Assembly (NCBI RefSeq): GCF_900187295.1
Contig: NZ_LT906473.1
Location: 620,001 to 684,000 of the forward strand
Reading direction: 5' to 3'
DNA from: Corynebacterium cystitidis
GTDB lineage: Bacteria; Actinomycetota; Actinomycetes; Mycobacteriales; Mycobacteriaceae
DNA length: 64,000 bases
This document shows, one piece after another, positions 34,667-44,252 of the stretch (positions within the stretch are counted from its first letter, which is position 1; the number at the start of each line of letters is the position of its first letter). The position numbers and the translations under genes were made by a program. The notes beneath the pieces are model-generated. The model saw nothing but the letters and a program-made list of their open reading frames with translations, did not search any database and was not told where the DNA came from.

Positions 34667-34826
34667 CCATTGCCGCGAAGCGACATCTGGGAAGAAGGCG
34701 GAGAATAGTAGTGCGAAGACAAGATGGCAACCTGTAGTAGAACCTGTGCCACCACCACCGCCGCCTCCACCGCCTCAATCGATAGCGCTCAGTCTGCCCG
34801 GGGAGTTTCTGCCATACTGGTGTTTT

Positions 34827-36233
34827 ATGAAGCTGTACGCCGCCCCGCTGAATTTCCGGTCGATCGCAGAAGAGTTCGAAGTCCCCACCGAATTTAGCCC
34901 TGATCTGCACGAATCTGCGGCGGCAGCAAGAGACAGGTTCGCTAATCAACGCAGGGATGCCCGTGATATTCCGTTTGTCACTATTGACCCGCCGGGTTCG
35001 AAGGACCTGGATCAGGCGGTGTTCATCGAGAAACGCAGCAGCAAGAACAACGCAGGCTACATAGTGCAGTACGCCATTGCAGATGTGGCCGCTTTTATTG
35101 GTCCGGATTCGCCTCTGCGTGAGGAATCTTTGAAGCGTGGCCAGACTATTTACTTGCCCGATGAACCGGCGCGCCTGCACCCGGAGGAACTCTCGGAAGG
35201 TTCTGCCAGCTTGCTGCCTAACGTTGATCGTCCGGCGGTGTTGTGGACATTCCAGCTGGATAGTAATGGTGATGTTGAAGATGTTCGAGTGGAGCGCGCG
35301 ATGATTCACTCGGTGGCGCGCTTTGACTATGACGGCGTGCAGGAGGATTTGGGTCAGGGCCGTATCCACCCCTCGATTGAGCATTTGCCGGAGGTGGGGC
35401 GGCTGCGCCAGGTGAGCAGTCTGCGTCGTCAAGCGATTAATTTGCGTCTGCCGTCGGTGCGCGTGGATCAGCTCGACGATGGTCGTTATGAACTGCGCAT
35501 TGAGCCGCGACACCCGATCATGGATTACAATTCTGAGATTTCTCTGCTTACGGGCATGGTGGCCGGCCAGCTGATGGAGAAAGCCAACAAGGGGTTCCTC
35601 CGCACGCTGCTTCCGGCCAATGCTGAGTCGGAGCAGACGTTCAGCACTGAGGTTCAGGCCTTGGGCTTTGAGCTGGGGGACATGCCGATCGGTGAGTTCT
35701 TGAGCAGCATCGATGCAGATACCCCGCGTGGGATGGCTGTGATGCGCGAAGCGCAGAAGTTGCTGCGCGGATCTGGTTACGTGTGGTTGGGTAGTCAGGA
35801 TCCGGAGGTGCACGCGGGCATCGGTGGCTATTATAGCCACGTCACTGCGCCTTTAAGGCGTTTGATTGACCGTTACGCCACCGAGGTGTGTCTGGCGATT
35901 TCGGGTGGTTATGAGATCCCGCAGTGGGTCATCGAGGATGCGTCCCAGGTGATCAAGACGATGGGGCGCACGTCCCAGTTGGCAAATACCGTGGACCGGG
36001 CGTGCCTGAAGCTTACGGAGGCGACGGTGTTGCAGCCGTGGGTTGGACACAACTTTGATGGGGTGGTGTTGCTGACTGACACGGCCCGTTCCACCTGCCG
36101 CATCTTCGTCAATGACCCGCCGGTGTTCGGCGAGTCGCTGGGGCATCCTGCAGAAGGTACGGAAACGAAGTTTTCTCTGATTCGGGCGGATATAGATGGC
36201 CGTGAGGTGGCCTTCGCCTGGCCCGCAGATTGA
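34827..36233 (+). CDS. RNB-domain ribonuclease (RNase II/R family)
   Basis: A 468-residue exoribonuclease. The RNB motif I DPPGSKDLDQAVFIE (about residues 51-65) contains the metal-binding aspartates; EISLLTGMVAGQLM and the YSHVTAPLRRLIDRYA segment (about residue 345) complete the domain. It lacks the full OB-fold N-terminal and S1 extensions of RNase R, typical of the actinobacterial short form. ATG 34827 (MKLYAAPLNF) is chosen; the longer frame crosses a Pro-rich low-complexity stretch. Confidence 0.88.
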   Translation: MKLYAAPLNFRSIAEEFEVPTEFSPDLHESAAAARDRFANQRRDARDIPFVTIDPPGSKDLDQAVFIEKRSSKNNAGYIVQYAIADVAAFIGPDSPLREESLKRGQTIYLPDEPARLHPEELSEGSASLLPNVDRPAVLWTFQLDSNGDVEDVRVERAMIHSVARFDYDGVQEDLGQGRIHPSIEHLPEVGRLRQVSSLRRQAINLRLPSVRVDQLDDGRYELRIEPRHPIMDYNSEISLLTGMVAGQLMEKANKGFLRTLLPANAESEQTFSTEVQALGFELGDMPIGEFLSSIDADTPRGMAVMREAQKLLRGSGYVWLGSQDPEVHAGIGGYYSHVTAPLRRLIDRYATEVCLAISGGYEIPQWVIEDASQVIKTMGRTSQLANTVDRACLKLTEATVLQPWVGHNFDGVVLLTDTARSTCRIFVNDPPVFGESLGHPAEGTETKFSLIRADIDGREVAFAWPAD

Positions 36234-36252
36234 TGCTTCTTGGTGCTGCCGG

Positions 36253-37509
36253 TTAACGCTTATCGACGAGGCCTGCCACTTTTCCGCGTGCGATGGAAAA
36301 GACGTGGAAACCGTCGTCGGCAAGATCTGCACCGAAGTTGTGGGCTTTCTGAAGAGGGACGAAAGCGATGACGGCCTGGCTCATTCCTGCGGCCGCGGGG
36401 CGCGCAGCAACAGCGCCTCGCAGCGGCATTAGCTGGACTATGTCGTCGGGGGTGTCCAAGCCGTGGGTGTGGTTTGGCGTGTTCAGGAGGTGGAAAAGAT
36501 CATTGGTGTTGCGGGAGCGGAGTGCTTTGGCCACGGCCATGGAGCGCAACGTCTCGTTCTCGCTGAATTCGAGCCATCCTTTCGCCTCCTCAACACTAGG
36601 CAGTCCGTCTGTGCCTTTGACCTGGCGCACCGCTTCGAGCCATGCGACGGCGCGGGGGGTGGAATCGGGGATGGAACGTAGAGACTCGGTGCCGAAGTTC
36701 TGGCAGACCTTAGTGATAAAGGCGCGGCGGTCTGCAATCAGCTTGGCTTGAGAATCATCGGCTTTGCCCAGCGTTTTTGCCACAGCGAACACTTCAACAC
36801 CCGCGCGTTGTGGGTGAGGGGCCTGGGTGACAGAGCCGTCTGCATAGTCGATGACCGAAATAGTCTCGCCCACTCCGCGCAGTGCGGCTGTGTGGCGGGC
36901 ACGCAGCACCGGCATAGAGGAGTACTGGTCCACGGATTGGGTACAGACCTCAGCGATGCGGGTGCGCAGGGGTGCTTCATTGATGTCGTCATTGTCGGCG
37001 AGCAGGGCCAAGGCCAACGCGGCATCAGCGGCATACATGGCACCAAGACCTGCGCCGAGAGGAATGTCGGACTCCACTGTGATGTCTAAACCTGGGGTGT
37101 CGCGGCTGAGCATCTGGCGGCTCATCAACGTGTGCACAATGCCGCCGAAACGGATAGCAATCCCCAGCTCCTCCACAACTGGTTCTTCGTCGGCGTCGGG
37201 GTTCGCGTGGCGGGAGTTTGCCAGTTCGGCGACAGCATCCAAGGTGGTGTCGTCGTTAAGCTCGGTGCTGTTGGCGGTGCGGAACGTGACGCGGATGGTG
37301 TCGTCGTCACGCTCAGAGTAGGCGACGGCAGCGCGCAGGTCTGAAAGGCCGACGATGGTAACGCCCCCGTAGTGGTCGACATTCTCACCGATCAAAACCC
37401 ATGTGGCGGGTGCGTCGGCGATCTGCCTCGGAGTTTTACCGGTTAACTCCTGGTGGGTGGTGGCGACACGGTCGGCAGGGGCGGTGGCGGGAGCGGACCA
37501 CAAAGGCAT
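36253..37509 (-). CDS. galK: Galactokinase-like GHMP kinase
   Basis: A 418-residue GHMP kinase. The galactokinase signature is present in variant form as LIGENVDHYGG (about residue 40), and the ATP loop reads IPLGAGLGAMYA (about residue 150) where LSSSAS-type sequence is usual. Start ATG 37509 (MPLWSAPATAP). No galT or galE is adjacent, as in other corynebacteria. The altered ATP loop (AMY instead of SSA) makes activity less certain; a different sugar is possible. Confidence 0.78.
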   Translation of the reverse strand: MPLWSAPATAPADRVATTHQELTGKTPRQIADAPATWVLIGENVDHYGGVTIVGLSDLRAAVAYSERDDDTIRVTFRTANSTELNDDTTLDAVAELANSRHANPDADEEPVVEELGIAIRFGGIVHTLMSRQMLSRDTPGLDITVESDIPLGAGLGAMYAADAALALALLADNDDINEAPLRTRIAEVCTQSVDQYSSMPVLRARHTAALRGVGETISVIDYADGSVTQAPHPQRAGVEVFAVAKTLGKADDSQAKLIADRRAFITKVCQNFGTESLRSIPDSTPRAVAWLEAVRQVKGTDGLPSVEEAKGWLEFSENETLRSMAVAKALRSRNTNDLFHLLNTPNHTHGLDTPDDIVQLMPLRGAVAARPAAAGMSQAVIAFVPLQKAHNFGADLADDGFHVFSIARGKVAGLVDKR

Positions 37510-37615
37510 AGTGGGAGAAAACCTTTCTACGAGGTGGGAGCTGGCACCTACATTACCAACGCGGAACCAACGGGGCGCGGGTAGAGTGGGGTCCACAAAA
37601 ACTAAGGAGGACTTT

Positions 37616-37822
37616 ATGGCTGACAAGTTTTATTACGACACGAAGACCGGCGAGGTGACTCAGGGGAAAGAAACCAACTGGGATGACCGCATGGGCCCCT
37701 ACGACACGCGCGAAGAAGCCGAAAACGCGATGAAGATCGCCAACGAGCGCACCAAGGCCGCTGACCGCGCCGAGGAAGCCGACGACAACTGGGGCGAGCC
37801 AGCGTCCTGGGAGAAGAACTAA
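37616..37822 (+). CDS. Small acidic protein, SPOR-like (68 residues)
   Basis: MADKFYYDTKTGEVTQGKET, then GPYDTREEAENAMKIANERT. A strong AAGGAGG site lies seven bases before ATG 37616. The YDTKTGEV...GPYDTREEAE pattern is the short SPOR-like domain seen in small corynebacterial proteins. The gene overlaps the CYTH-CHAD gene end by four bases on the opposite strand. Function unknown; cytoplasmic. Confidence 0.8.
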   Translation: MADKFYYDTKTGEVTQGKETNWDDRMGPYDTREEAENAMKIANERTKAADRAEEADDNWGEPASWEKN

Positions 37823-39444
37823 CGCTGCTTCTTCAGGCGGTCAAACGCCCGCCTGATCTTAGCGACGACGTCGCCGTAGCCTTCAAGGGCTGTGGCGGCG
37901 TTGCCCATTTCCACCTGGTACAGCATGCCGTAGGCGAAGGTGTTCTCACCACGCTTGGCGGCAGAATCGGCGAGGTCGCGCAATCGGTTGCGGGCTGTCA
38001 CCGCATCCTGGAAATCGCCAAGCTGGGACTGCAACGTCTTGCAGTGCTTCACTAGTTTGCCCGTCTTCAACGTGGATGCCTGGCACACAGCTTCCGCGGC
38101 GTAGCGTAGCTTCTTCGCGCTTTTACGGGTGTCGTGGACGTACTCCTCGCGCTGGAAAAGGCTCAGCTCCGGGTTGTCATAGTTGTTCTGCACTCGGCGG
38201 TGGCGCTTCATCAACTTCTTGTAGGCTTTGGCCAGGTGGTCGTAGAGGACCTCAGATGGTTCTGCAGATGGCTCAGCAGATGGCTCAGCAGAAGGCTCTG
38301 CAGTGGCGGAACCTACAGTCGCAGACCCAGCCTGTGAGGACGCCGTAGCAATCAAATTGTCAATGGCATCAAGCAAAGACAGGTAGCGGTCCGAATCAAG
38401 CACGCGAATAATGTCGGCGTGTGCCGCCTTATATTCTTTGCGCATGTCGTCGTGGATGTGTGTCCGCGCGGTGTCGTCGATCAGCCCCGTGGGGTCGGAG
38501 TCGAGCAGGTCGTGGAAGCGTTCCTCCACCACTTCGGCGTCGCGGGCAACACCGAGCACCCGCGCTAATTCTTTGAGCTCGTCTTCGATATAGCTCATCT
38601 GATCATTAGCCAGCACCCCTTCGAAGGTTTCCAGCTGGCTACGCAGCTCGCGGGTGGCCACACGCATCTGGTGGACGGAGTCCCACTCGTCGCGGCGCAC
38701 CTTCGGGTCCCACTCCACAAGAGAATTACGGTTGGCCTTCACAGCCTCTACCACCGCAAAGGCTGGGTCGTTGTCATCCAGCGGTACACCGGCTAGATGT
38801 GGCGGCAGGGGAGCAGACTCTACGGTGTCACCTAAAGCTGCCACCAACTTAGAGGGGCTTGCAGAAACACGCGCACCTGCCGAAATTAACAACGTGGTGG
38901 CAGCACGGATAAGTTCAGTGCCCTCCTGCGTACCGGGCAGCGCACCTGCCAGCTCCAGCTCCCATTCACGCCAGTGTTGCTTCTGGCCGCCCGGCAGCAG
39001 CGACCAAGCAGTCACCCTGTCGTCACAGAACTCGGCCACAGGGGCGCCGGTGTCGTCGTAAAGTGTGGTTTCCCTGCGGTTGTTGTTCACCTGGGCAATG
39101 GGTTCTAAAGGCTGGTTGCGAACGATCACGCGCACCTGCGAGCAGATCTCTTCTGGCACCACAGCAGGATCAGTCAACTCCGCTCCCAGTTCCAGGCGGC
39201 CGTCGGTGGCGGGCAGTTTGATATGCCAGCCGTCATCCTTGCCGCCAGTGCGTCGTCTTAAAGTGATCTTCGCGCGCGTCAAGCGTAAATCCGCAGTGTC
39301 GTAGTAAATCGCAGACAGAGCATGGTCGCGGGCCTCACCTACGGCAGCAACCGCGTCCAAGGCGGTGAGATCCGGGGGAGGGGTAGAATCGTCGACGGCG
39401 AATTTCGCTTCTACTTCCAAAACTCCTGGTTTCATGCCCATCAT
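37819..39444 (-). CDS. CYTH-CHAD domain protein
   Basis: A 541-residue protein. The N-terminal CYTH domain begins VLEVEAKFAVDD (ExExK tunnel motif) and carries basic residues in ITLRRRTGGKDDGWHIKLPA. The C-terminal CHAD domain (about residues 215-535) has the His/Arg helices VHQMRVATRELRSQLETF, VHDTRKSAKKLRYAAEAV and KHCKTLQSQLGDFQDAVTAR. CHAD binds polyphosphate; CYTH is a triphosphatase fold. An insert of AEPS repeats (about residues 390-405) comes from a 12-base tandem repeat at 38263-38305. Three possible starts lie within four codons. Confidence 0.88.
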   Translation of the reverse strand: MMGMKPGVLEVEAKFAVDDSTPPPDLTALDAVAAVGEARDHALSAIYYDTADLRLTRAKITLRRRTGGKDDGWHIKLPATDGRLELGAELTDPAVVPEEICSQVRVIVRNQPLEPIAQVNNNRRETTLYDDTGAPVAEFCDDRVTAWSLLPGGQKQHWREWELELAGALPGTQEGTELIRAATTLLISAGARVSASPSKLVAALGDTVESAPLPPHLAGVPLDDNDPAFAVVEAVKANRNSLVEWDPKVRRDEWDSVHQMRVATRELRSQLETFEGVLANDQMSYIEDELKELARVLGVARDAEVVEERFHDLLDSDPTGLIDDTARTHIHDDMRKEYKAAHADIIRVLDSDRYLSLLDAIDNLIATASSQAGSATVGSATAEPSAEPSAEPSAEPSEVLYDHLAKAYKKLMKRHRRVQNNYDNPELSLFQREEYVHDTRKSAKKLRYAAEAVCQASTLKTGKLVKHCKTLQSQLGDFQDAVTARNRLRDLADSAAKRGENTFAYGMLYQVEMGNAATALEGYGDVVAKIRRAFDRLKKQR

Positions 39445-39476
39445 GTTAGCTGGCGGGAAACGCTACAGTCGAGGGT

Positions 39477-40805
39477 ATGAATAGCCAACAGGAATATGTC
39501 CTCAGCGCGGTCGAAGAACGCGGTATCCGATTCATCCGGCTTTGGTTTACCGACATCTCCGGCAGCCTCAAATCTGTCATGATGAGCCCTTTAGAGCTGG
39601 AAGGCGCGTTTGAGGAAGGCGTTGGCTTTGATGGCTCTTCCATTGAGGGTTTTTCGCGCATTAGCGAATCTGACACGCTGCTGCTGCCAGACCCCTCCAC
39701 CTTCCAAATCCTGCCGTTTGATGCTGATGAACCAGACCTGATTTCCGCGCGCATGTTTTGTGACATTTCCATGCCGGACGGTAACCCTTCTTTTGCGGAT
39801 CCGCGCCATGTGCTGCGCCGCCAAGTGGACAGGGCTGCCGACGAAGGTTTTACCTGTAACGTCGGCCCCGAGATTGAGTTTTACCTGGTCAACCGTGAGA
39901 ACAGGGAAGTGCCTGTGGATTCCGGTGGCTATTTTGACCAGTCTGCGTATAATCGCGCACCGAAGTTTCGTCGGGAAGCGATTCATGCCCTGGAATCGAT
40001 GGGCATTACCACCGAGTTTTCCCATCATGAAACGTCGCCCGGCCAGCAGGAGATTGACCTGCGCCATGCAGACGTGCTCACCATGGCCGATAACGTGGTG
40101 ACCTTCCGCTACCTGATCAAAACGGTGGCCGCCAACTCTGGGGTGCGCGCCACGTTCATGCCCAAGCCGTTTAAGGAGCACGCGGGTTCGGCGATGCACT
40201 CGCACTTTTCTTTGTTCGAGGGCGATACCAACGCGTTCCACGACCCGGATGATGAGATCTCCCTGTCGGCGACAGGCCGCCGCTTCGTGGCAGGCATTTT
40301 GGTGCATGCCCATGAGATTTCGGCGGTGACCAACCAGTTTGTCAACTCGTATAAACGCCTCGAGTTCGGCGCCGAGGCACCCACCGCCGTGACCTGGGGT
40401 ATTTCCAACCGTTCGGCGCTGGTGCGCGTGCCGACGTACCGCCTGAACAAGCCTGCATCGCGGCGGGTGGAGGTACGTTCCCCAGATTCCGGCGCGAACC
40501 CCTACCTGGCGTATGCAGCCATTTTGGCTGCTGGGCTGAAAGGGATCCGCGAGGAGTACACCTTAACCGAGCCCGCCGAAGATGACGTGTTTGCGTTGAC
40601 CCGCCGTGAGCGCCGCGCCATGGGCTACCGTGATCTGCCTGGCAGCTTGGATGAGGCGCTGCGCCACCTGGAGAAGTCCGAGTTCATGGCGGAGGTGCTT
40701 GGAGAGCAGGTGTTTGAATACTTCCTGCGCTCCAAATGGCGTGAATGGCGCGAGTACACAGACCAGATCACCGAGTGGGAATTAGCCACCAATTTCAACA
40801 TCTAA
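39477..40805 (+). CDS. glnA2: Glutamine synthetase, GlnA2 type
   Basis: A 442-residue class I glutamine synthetase making glutamine from glutamate, ammonia and ATP. Motifs: FDGSSIEGF (about residue 50), the glutamate-binding NPYLAYAAIL and GSAMHSHFSLF. The C-terminus lacks a recognisable adenylylation Tyr in the NLFELP context, as in other GlnA2. It lies just before glnE, the usual order in actinobacteria. A TACAGT -10-like hexamer is 16 bases before the ATG, inside the 32-base gap to the divergent CHAD gene. Confidence 0.92.
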   Translation: MNSQQEYVLSAVEERGIRFIRLWFTDISGSLKSVMMSPLELEGAFEEGVGFDGSSIEGFSRISESDTLLLPDPSTFQILPFDADEPDLISARMFCDISMPDGNPSFADPRHVLRRQVDRAADEGFTCNVGPEIEFYLVNRENREVPVDSGGYFDQSAYNRAPKFRREAIHALESMGITTEFSHHETSPGQQEIDLRHADVLTMADNVVTFRYLIKTVAANSGVRATFMPKPFKEHAGSAMHSHFSLFEGDTNAFHDPDDEISLSATGRRFVAGILVHAHEISAVTNQFVNSYKRLEFGAEAPTAVTWGISNRSALVRVPTYRLNKPASRRVEVRSPDSGANPYLAYAAILAAGLKGIREEYTLTEPAEDDVFALTRRERRAMGYRDLPGSLDEALRHLEKSEFMAEVLGEQVFEYFLRSKWREWREYTDQITEWELATNFNI

Positions 40806-40827
40806 AGGCTGTAAAGGAGTGTGCGCT

Positions 40828-43800
40828 GTGGCACGCAGCAACCAACCGTCCCCGGCTGTACTGGGTCTGACCAGTGAACACGCCGCCGCAGACCTGGAGG
40901 CTCTAGGCTGGGACAGTGATGCCTTGCGCTGGACTTTGGCGGGTTGTGGCGACCCAGACCTCGCTTTGAATACTGCCCGCCGACTGCGCGACAACCTCGG
41001 CGAGGGTTACGGCGGGCTGCTCCGCGCGCTTGACGACGATGACACTTTGCGCACCCGTTTCATGGCACTGCTGGGTGGTTCTTCGGCGCTGGGCGACCAC
41101 CTGGCCGCCCACCCGGAATTGTGGAAAGAGTTGCAGCGGCCTAGCCCCACACGCGAAGAGCTGTTTGAGACCATGCTGGGCGCGGTCGGTGCCGTCGCTG
41201 ACGCGTCTGCGACGACTGTGGGCACTGGGCCGGGGACCTACCGCGCCGAACTGGAAGGAAAAGACGCTAAAAACGCTCTGCGCATGGCGTATCGCACCCT
41301 TATGATGCGTGTCGCCGCCGCTGACTTGGCGGGCACGTTCGCCGCGCGCAAGGGATTCGGCGCGAATGAACCCCGCCTCGAATTTACAGACGTGACGCAG
41401 CTGCTCACCGACGCAGCCGATGCCGCCTTGACCGCGGCGCTGGCGGTGGCGGTGCGCACTGTTTACGGCGACGAGGAGCCGGATACCCGCCTGGGCGTGA
41501 TTGCCATGGGAAAGTGTGGCGCCCAGGAACTGAACTACATCTCCGATGTGGATGTGATCTTTGTCGCCGAACCCGCTACCACCAAGGCCACACGCTTAGC
41601 CAGCGAGTTCAACCGCATCGGCTCTGCGTGTTTCTTCGAGGTGGACGCCAACCTGCGCCCGGAGGGTAAGTCTGGTGCGTTGGTGCGCACCGTCGATTCC
41701 CACGTGGCCTACTACAAGCGGTGGGCCGAGACGTGGGAGTTCCAGGCGCTGCTGAAGGCCCGCCCCATGACGGGCGACATGGAGCTGGCCCGCGAGTACA
41801 CAAAGGCCGTCGACCCGATGGTGTGGGAGGCCTCCACCCGCGACAGCTTTGTCGATGACGTGCAAGCTATGCGCCGCCGCGTGCTGGACACCGTGCCCGC
41901 CGACATGCGCGACCGCGAGCTCAAGCTGGGCAACGGCGGCTTGCGCGACGTGGAGTTCGCCGTGCAATTACTCCAGCTTGTCCACGGGCGTTTCGACGAG
42001 GGCCTCAGGGTGCTCAACACCGTCGAAGCACTCCGCGCGCTCTCCGATGGTGGCTATATCGGGCGCAGCGATGCCGCCAGCCTCATCGAGGCCTACGAGT
42101 TTCTCCGCCTGCTGGAACACCGCCTGCAGCTGCACCGCTTCCGCCGCACCCATGCCCTGCCCGCTGAAGAGCACACGGAAGCGCGGAAATGGCTGGCCAC
42201 CACCGCCGGGTTTACCGCCACGGTGGCGCACAGTGCGGTGGAAGAGCTAGACAAACACCTTCGTGACGTACGCCGGCGCGTATCCAACTTGCACGCCAAG
42301 TTGTTCTACCGCCCGCTGCTGAACTCTGTGGCGCAGCTTAGCGCGGACGAGGCGTCGTTAAGCGCCCAATCAGCGAAACTGCAGTTGGCGGCGCTGGGCT
42401 ACCTGCACCCGGAGCGTGCGTTGGAGCACCTGAACGCGCTGGCCAAGGGTGCTAGCCGCAAGGCGAAACTGCAGGCGATCCTGCTGCCCACGCTGATGGA
42501 GTGGCTGTCAGAGACCGCGGACCCAGATGCCGGTCTGCTCAATTACCGCAAGTTGTCCGATGCCGCGTTTGACCGCACCTGGTTTTTGCGCATGCTTCGC
42601 GACGAAACCATCGTGGGCAAACGCCTGATGACAATCCTGGGCACCTCGCCTTTCACATCAGACCTGATTATCCGCGCGCCGGACGTCGTTAAGCTCTTAG
42701 GCGATGGTGCGAAGCAGCCCCGGCTACTCGATGCGGCGCCGGACCAGGTGTTCAAGGCGATCATCGCGGCCTCGAAACGCCACCACGACCCGGATAAAGC
42801 TGTAAACGCGGCGCGTGCTTTACGACGCTTCGAGCTGGCGCGCATTGCCTCTGCCGACCTGCTGGGGTTGATGGATGTGCGCCAGGTATGCGACGAGCTG
42901 ACCTGGGTGTGGCGCGCTGTGCTGCAAGCCGCACTACTCGCGGAAGTACGCGCTGAACTGGCTGAACGTGGAGCAGAGGAGCCACTGGCACGCATTTCTG
43001 TGATTGGTATGGGCCGGTTGGGTGGCAATGAGCTGGGTTATGGTTCTGACGCGGATGTGATGATTGTGGCCGAACCTACCGCCGGTGTTGAGGAATCGGA
43101 AGCGCTGGGCTGGACCACGAAGATTATTGATCAATTGCGCAGGCGCCTGTCCAAGCCGTCGGGGGACCCACCACTAGAGGTGGACTTGGGGCTGCGGCCT
43201 GAGGGCAGGTCCGGCCCTGTGGCCCGCACCGTAGGGTCCTACGAGCGCTACTATGACCAGTGGGCAGGCGTGTGGGAAAAACAAGCACTGCAGCGTGCCA
43301 CCCATGTGGCTGGTGACAAGGAGCTTTCGACGAAATTTCTGCAGGCCATTGACCGTTTCCGGTATCCGGCTGGCGGAGCAAGTCAGGCCGATATTCGCGA
43401 AATCCGCCGCATCAAAGCACGCGTAGATAATGAACGGTTGCCGCGTGGCGCCGACCGCAACACCCACACCAAACTGGGCCGCGGGGGTCTGACCGACGTG
43501 GAGTGGACCGTGCAACTGCTCACGATGATGCATGCCGACGAGTACCCGCAGCTGCACAACACCTCCACCTTGGACGTGTTGGATTTTTTGGCCACTGGAG
43601 AGGCCGCCGAAATAATTGCACCTGAACAGGTGGAATCTCTCAAGGCGGCGTGGCTGCTAGCTACTGACGCCCGCAATGCGCTGGTACTTGTGCGCGGCAA
43701 ACGTGCCGACCAGCTACCCAGCCCCGGCCCGCAGCTGGCTCAGGTTGCTGGTGCGTTGGGGTATGCCCCCCACAATAACCAGGAATTCTTGGAGGACTAC

Positions 43801-43881
43801 CTGCGCACCACCCGGCGTGCCCACCGCGTGGTGGAGGAAGTGTTCTGGGGTGAGGTGCCCACCTTCGAATTTGAGCAGTAG
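40828..43881 (+). CDS. glnE: Glutamine synthetase adenylyltransferase/deadenylylase
   Basis: A 1017-residue bifunctional enzyme. Two nucleotidyltransferase domains are visible: IAMGKCGAQELNYISDVDVI (about residue 228) with the D-x-D of the deadenylylase half, and IGMGRLGGNELGYGSDADVM (about residue 730) in the adenylylase half. Each is followed by a GlnD-UR helical region. The start is GTG 40828, eight bases after AAAGGAG. It sets the activity of GlnA (elsewhere in the genome) according to nitrogen status via PII. A weak hairpin, AACGCT/AGCGTT, follows at 43899-43919. Confidence 0.95.
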   Translation: MARSNQPSPAVLGLTSEHAAADLEALGWDSDALRWTLAGCGDPDLALNTARRLRDNLGEGYGGLLRALDDDDTLRTRFMALLGGSSALGDHLAAHPELWKELQRPSPTREELFETMLGAVGAVADASATTVGTGPGTYRAELEGKDAKNALRMAYRTLMMRVAAADLAGTFAARKGFGANEPRLEFTDVTQLLTDAADAALTAALAVAVRTVYGDEEPDTRLGVIAMGKCGAQELNYISDVDVIFVAEPATTKATRLASEFNRIGSACFFEVDANLRPEGKSGALVRTVDSHVAYYKRWAETWEFQALLKARPMTGDMELAREYTKAVDPMVWEASTRDSFVDDVQAMRRRVLDTVPADMRDRELKLGNGGLRDVEFAVQLLQLVHGRFDEGLRVLNTVEALRALSDGGYIGRSDAASLIEAYEFLRLLEHRLQLHRFRRTHALPAEEHTEARKWLATTAGFTATVAHSAVEELDKHLRDVRRRVSNLHAKLFYRPLLNSVAQLSADEASLSAQSAKLQLAALGYLHPERALEHLNALAKGASRKAKLQAILLPTLMEWLSETADPDAGLLNYRKLSDAAFDRTWFLRMLRDETIVGKRLMTILGTSPFTSDLIIRAPDVVKLLGDGAKQPRLLDAAPDQVFKAIIAASKRHHDPDKAVNAARALRRFELARIASADLLGLMDVRQVCDELTWVWRAVLQAALLAEVRAELAERGAEEPLARISVIGMGRLGGNELGYGSDADVMIVAEPTAGVEESEALGWTTKIIDQLRRRLSKPSGDPPLEVDLGLRPEGRSGPVARTVGSYERYYDQWAGVWEKQALQRATHVAGDKELSTKFLQAIDRFRYPAGGASQADIREIRRIKARVDNERLPRGADRNTHTKLGRGGLTDVEWTVQLLTMMHADEYPQLHNTSTLDVLDFLATGEAAEIIAPEQVESLKAAWLLATDARNALVLVRGKRADQLPSPGPQLAQVAGALGYAPHNNQEFLEDYLRTTRRAHRVVEEVFWGEVPTFEFEQ

Positions 43882-43931
43882 GGGTGTTTCGGGCGCCAAC
43901 GCTGACTGCGTTTAGCGTTTAACATGGTGGC

Positions 43932-44246
43932 ATGGCTGTAAATATGACAATTAATTTAGAAGACGCAACGTACTCAGACCTCGTGGCACTAGTCCAGGCG
44001 GCAGAGGTGGCAGGCGTGGACCACCTGGCACCGCTGCAGCTGGAGGGCAGCACGCTCTCTCTTACGGTGACGACGCCTGGGGTGAGCAGGCTGAACTTGG
44101 ATCGCAACGGGAATGCTGGTAGCGCACATACGCAATCGCGCAGCGCGTCGATCGCCTCGGACACAGTGGGCCAGATTGGAGATGCGGCGATCCGCAGTGT
44201 GATTGACATCCTCACTGGCAAGCAGGAACCACCACGCCAGAACTGA
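43932..44246 (+). CDS. Hypothetical protein, 104 residues
   Basis: MAVNMTINLEDATYSDLVAL, then AEVAGVDHLAPLQLEGSTLS. Predicted alpha/beta with an N-terminal strand-helix; no motif known to me. It lies between glnE and the convergent transporter gene, whose stop is six bases away. No strong ribosome site is seen before ATG 43932, and the context (51 bases after glnE) allows cotranscription. Confidence 0.65.
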   Translation: MAVNMTINLEDATYSDLVALVQAAEVAGVDHLAPLQLEGSTLSLTVTTPGVSRLNLDRNGNAGSAHTQSRSASIASDTVGQIGDAAIRSVIDILTGKQEPPRQN

Positions 44247-44252
44247 CAGGGG

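Noticed and set aside
34650..35840. A 396-codon minus-strand frame over the RNB ribonuclease gene
   Set aside because: Shadow frame of a conserved gene; the product is Arg/His/Gln-rich with no domain.
39591..40313. A 240-codon minus-strand frame inside glnA2
   Set aside because: Antisense to glutamine synthetase; no start signal.
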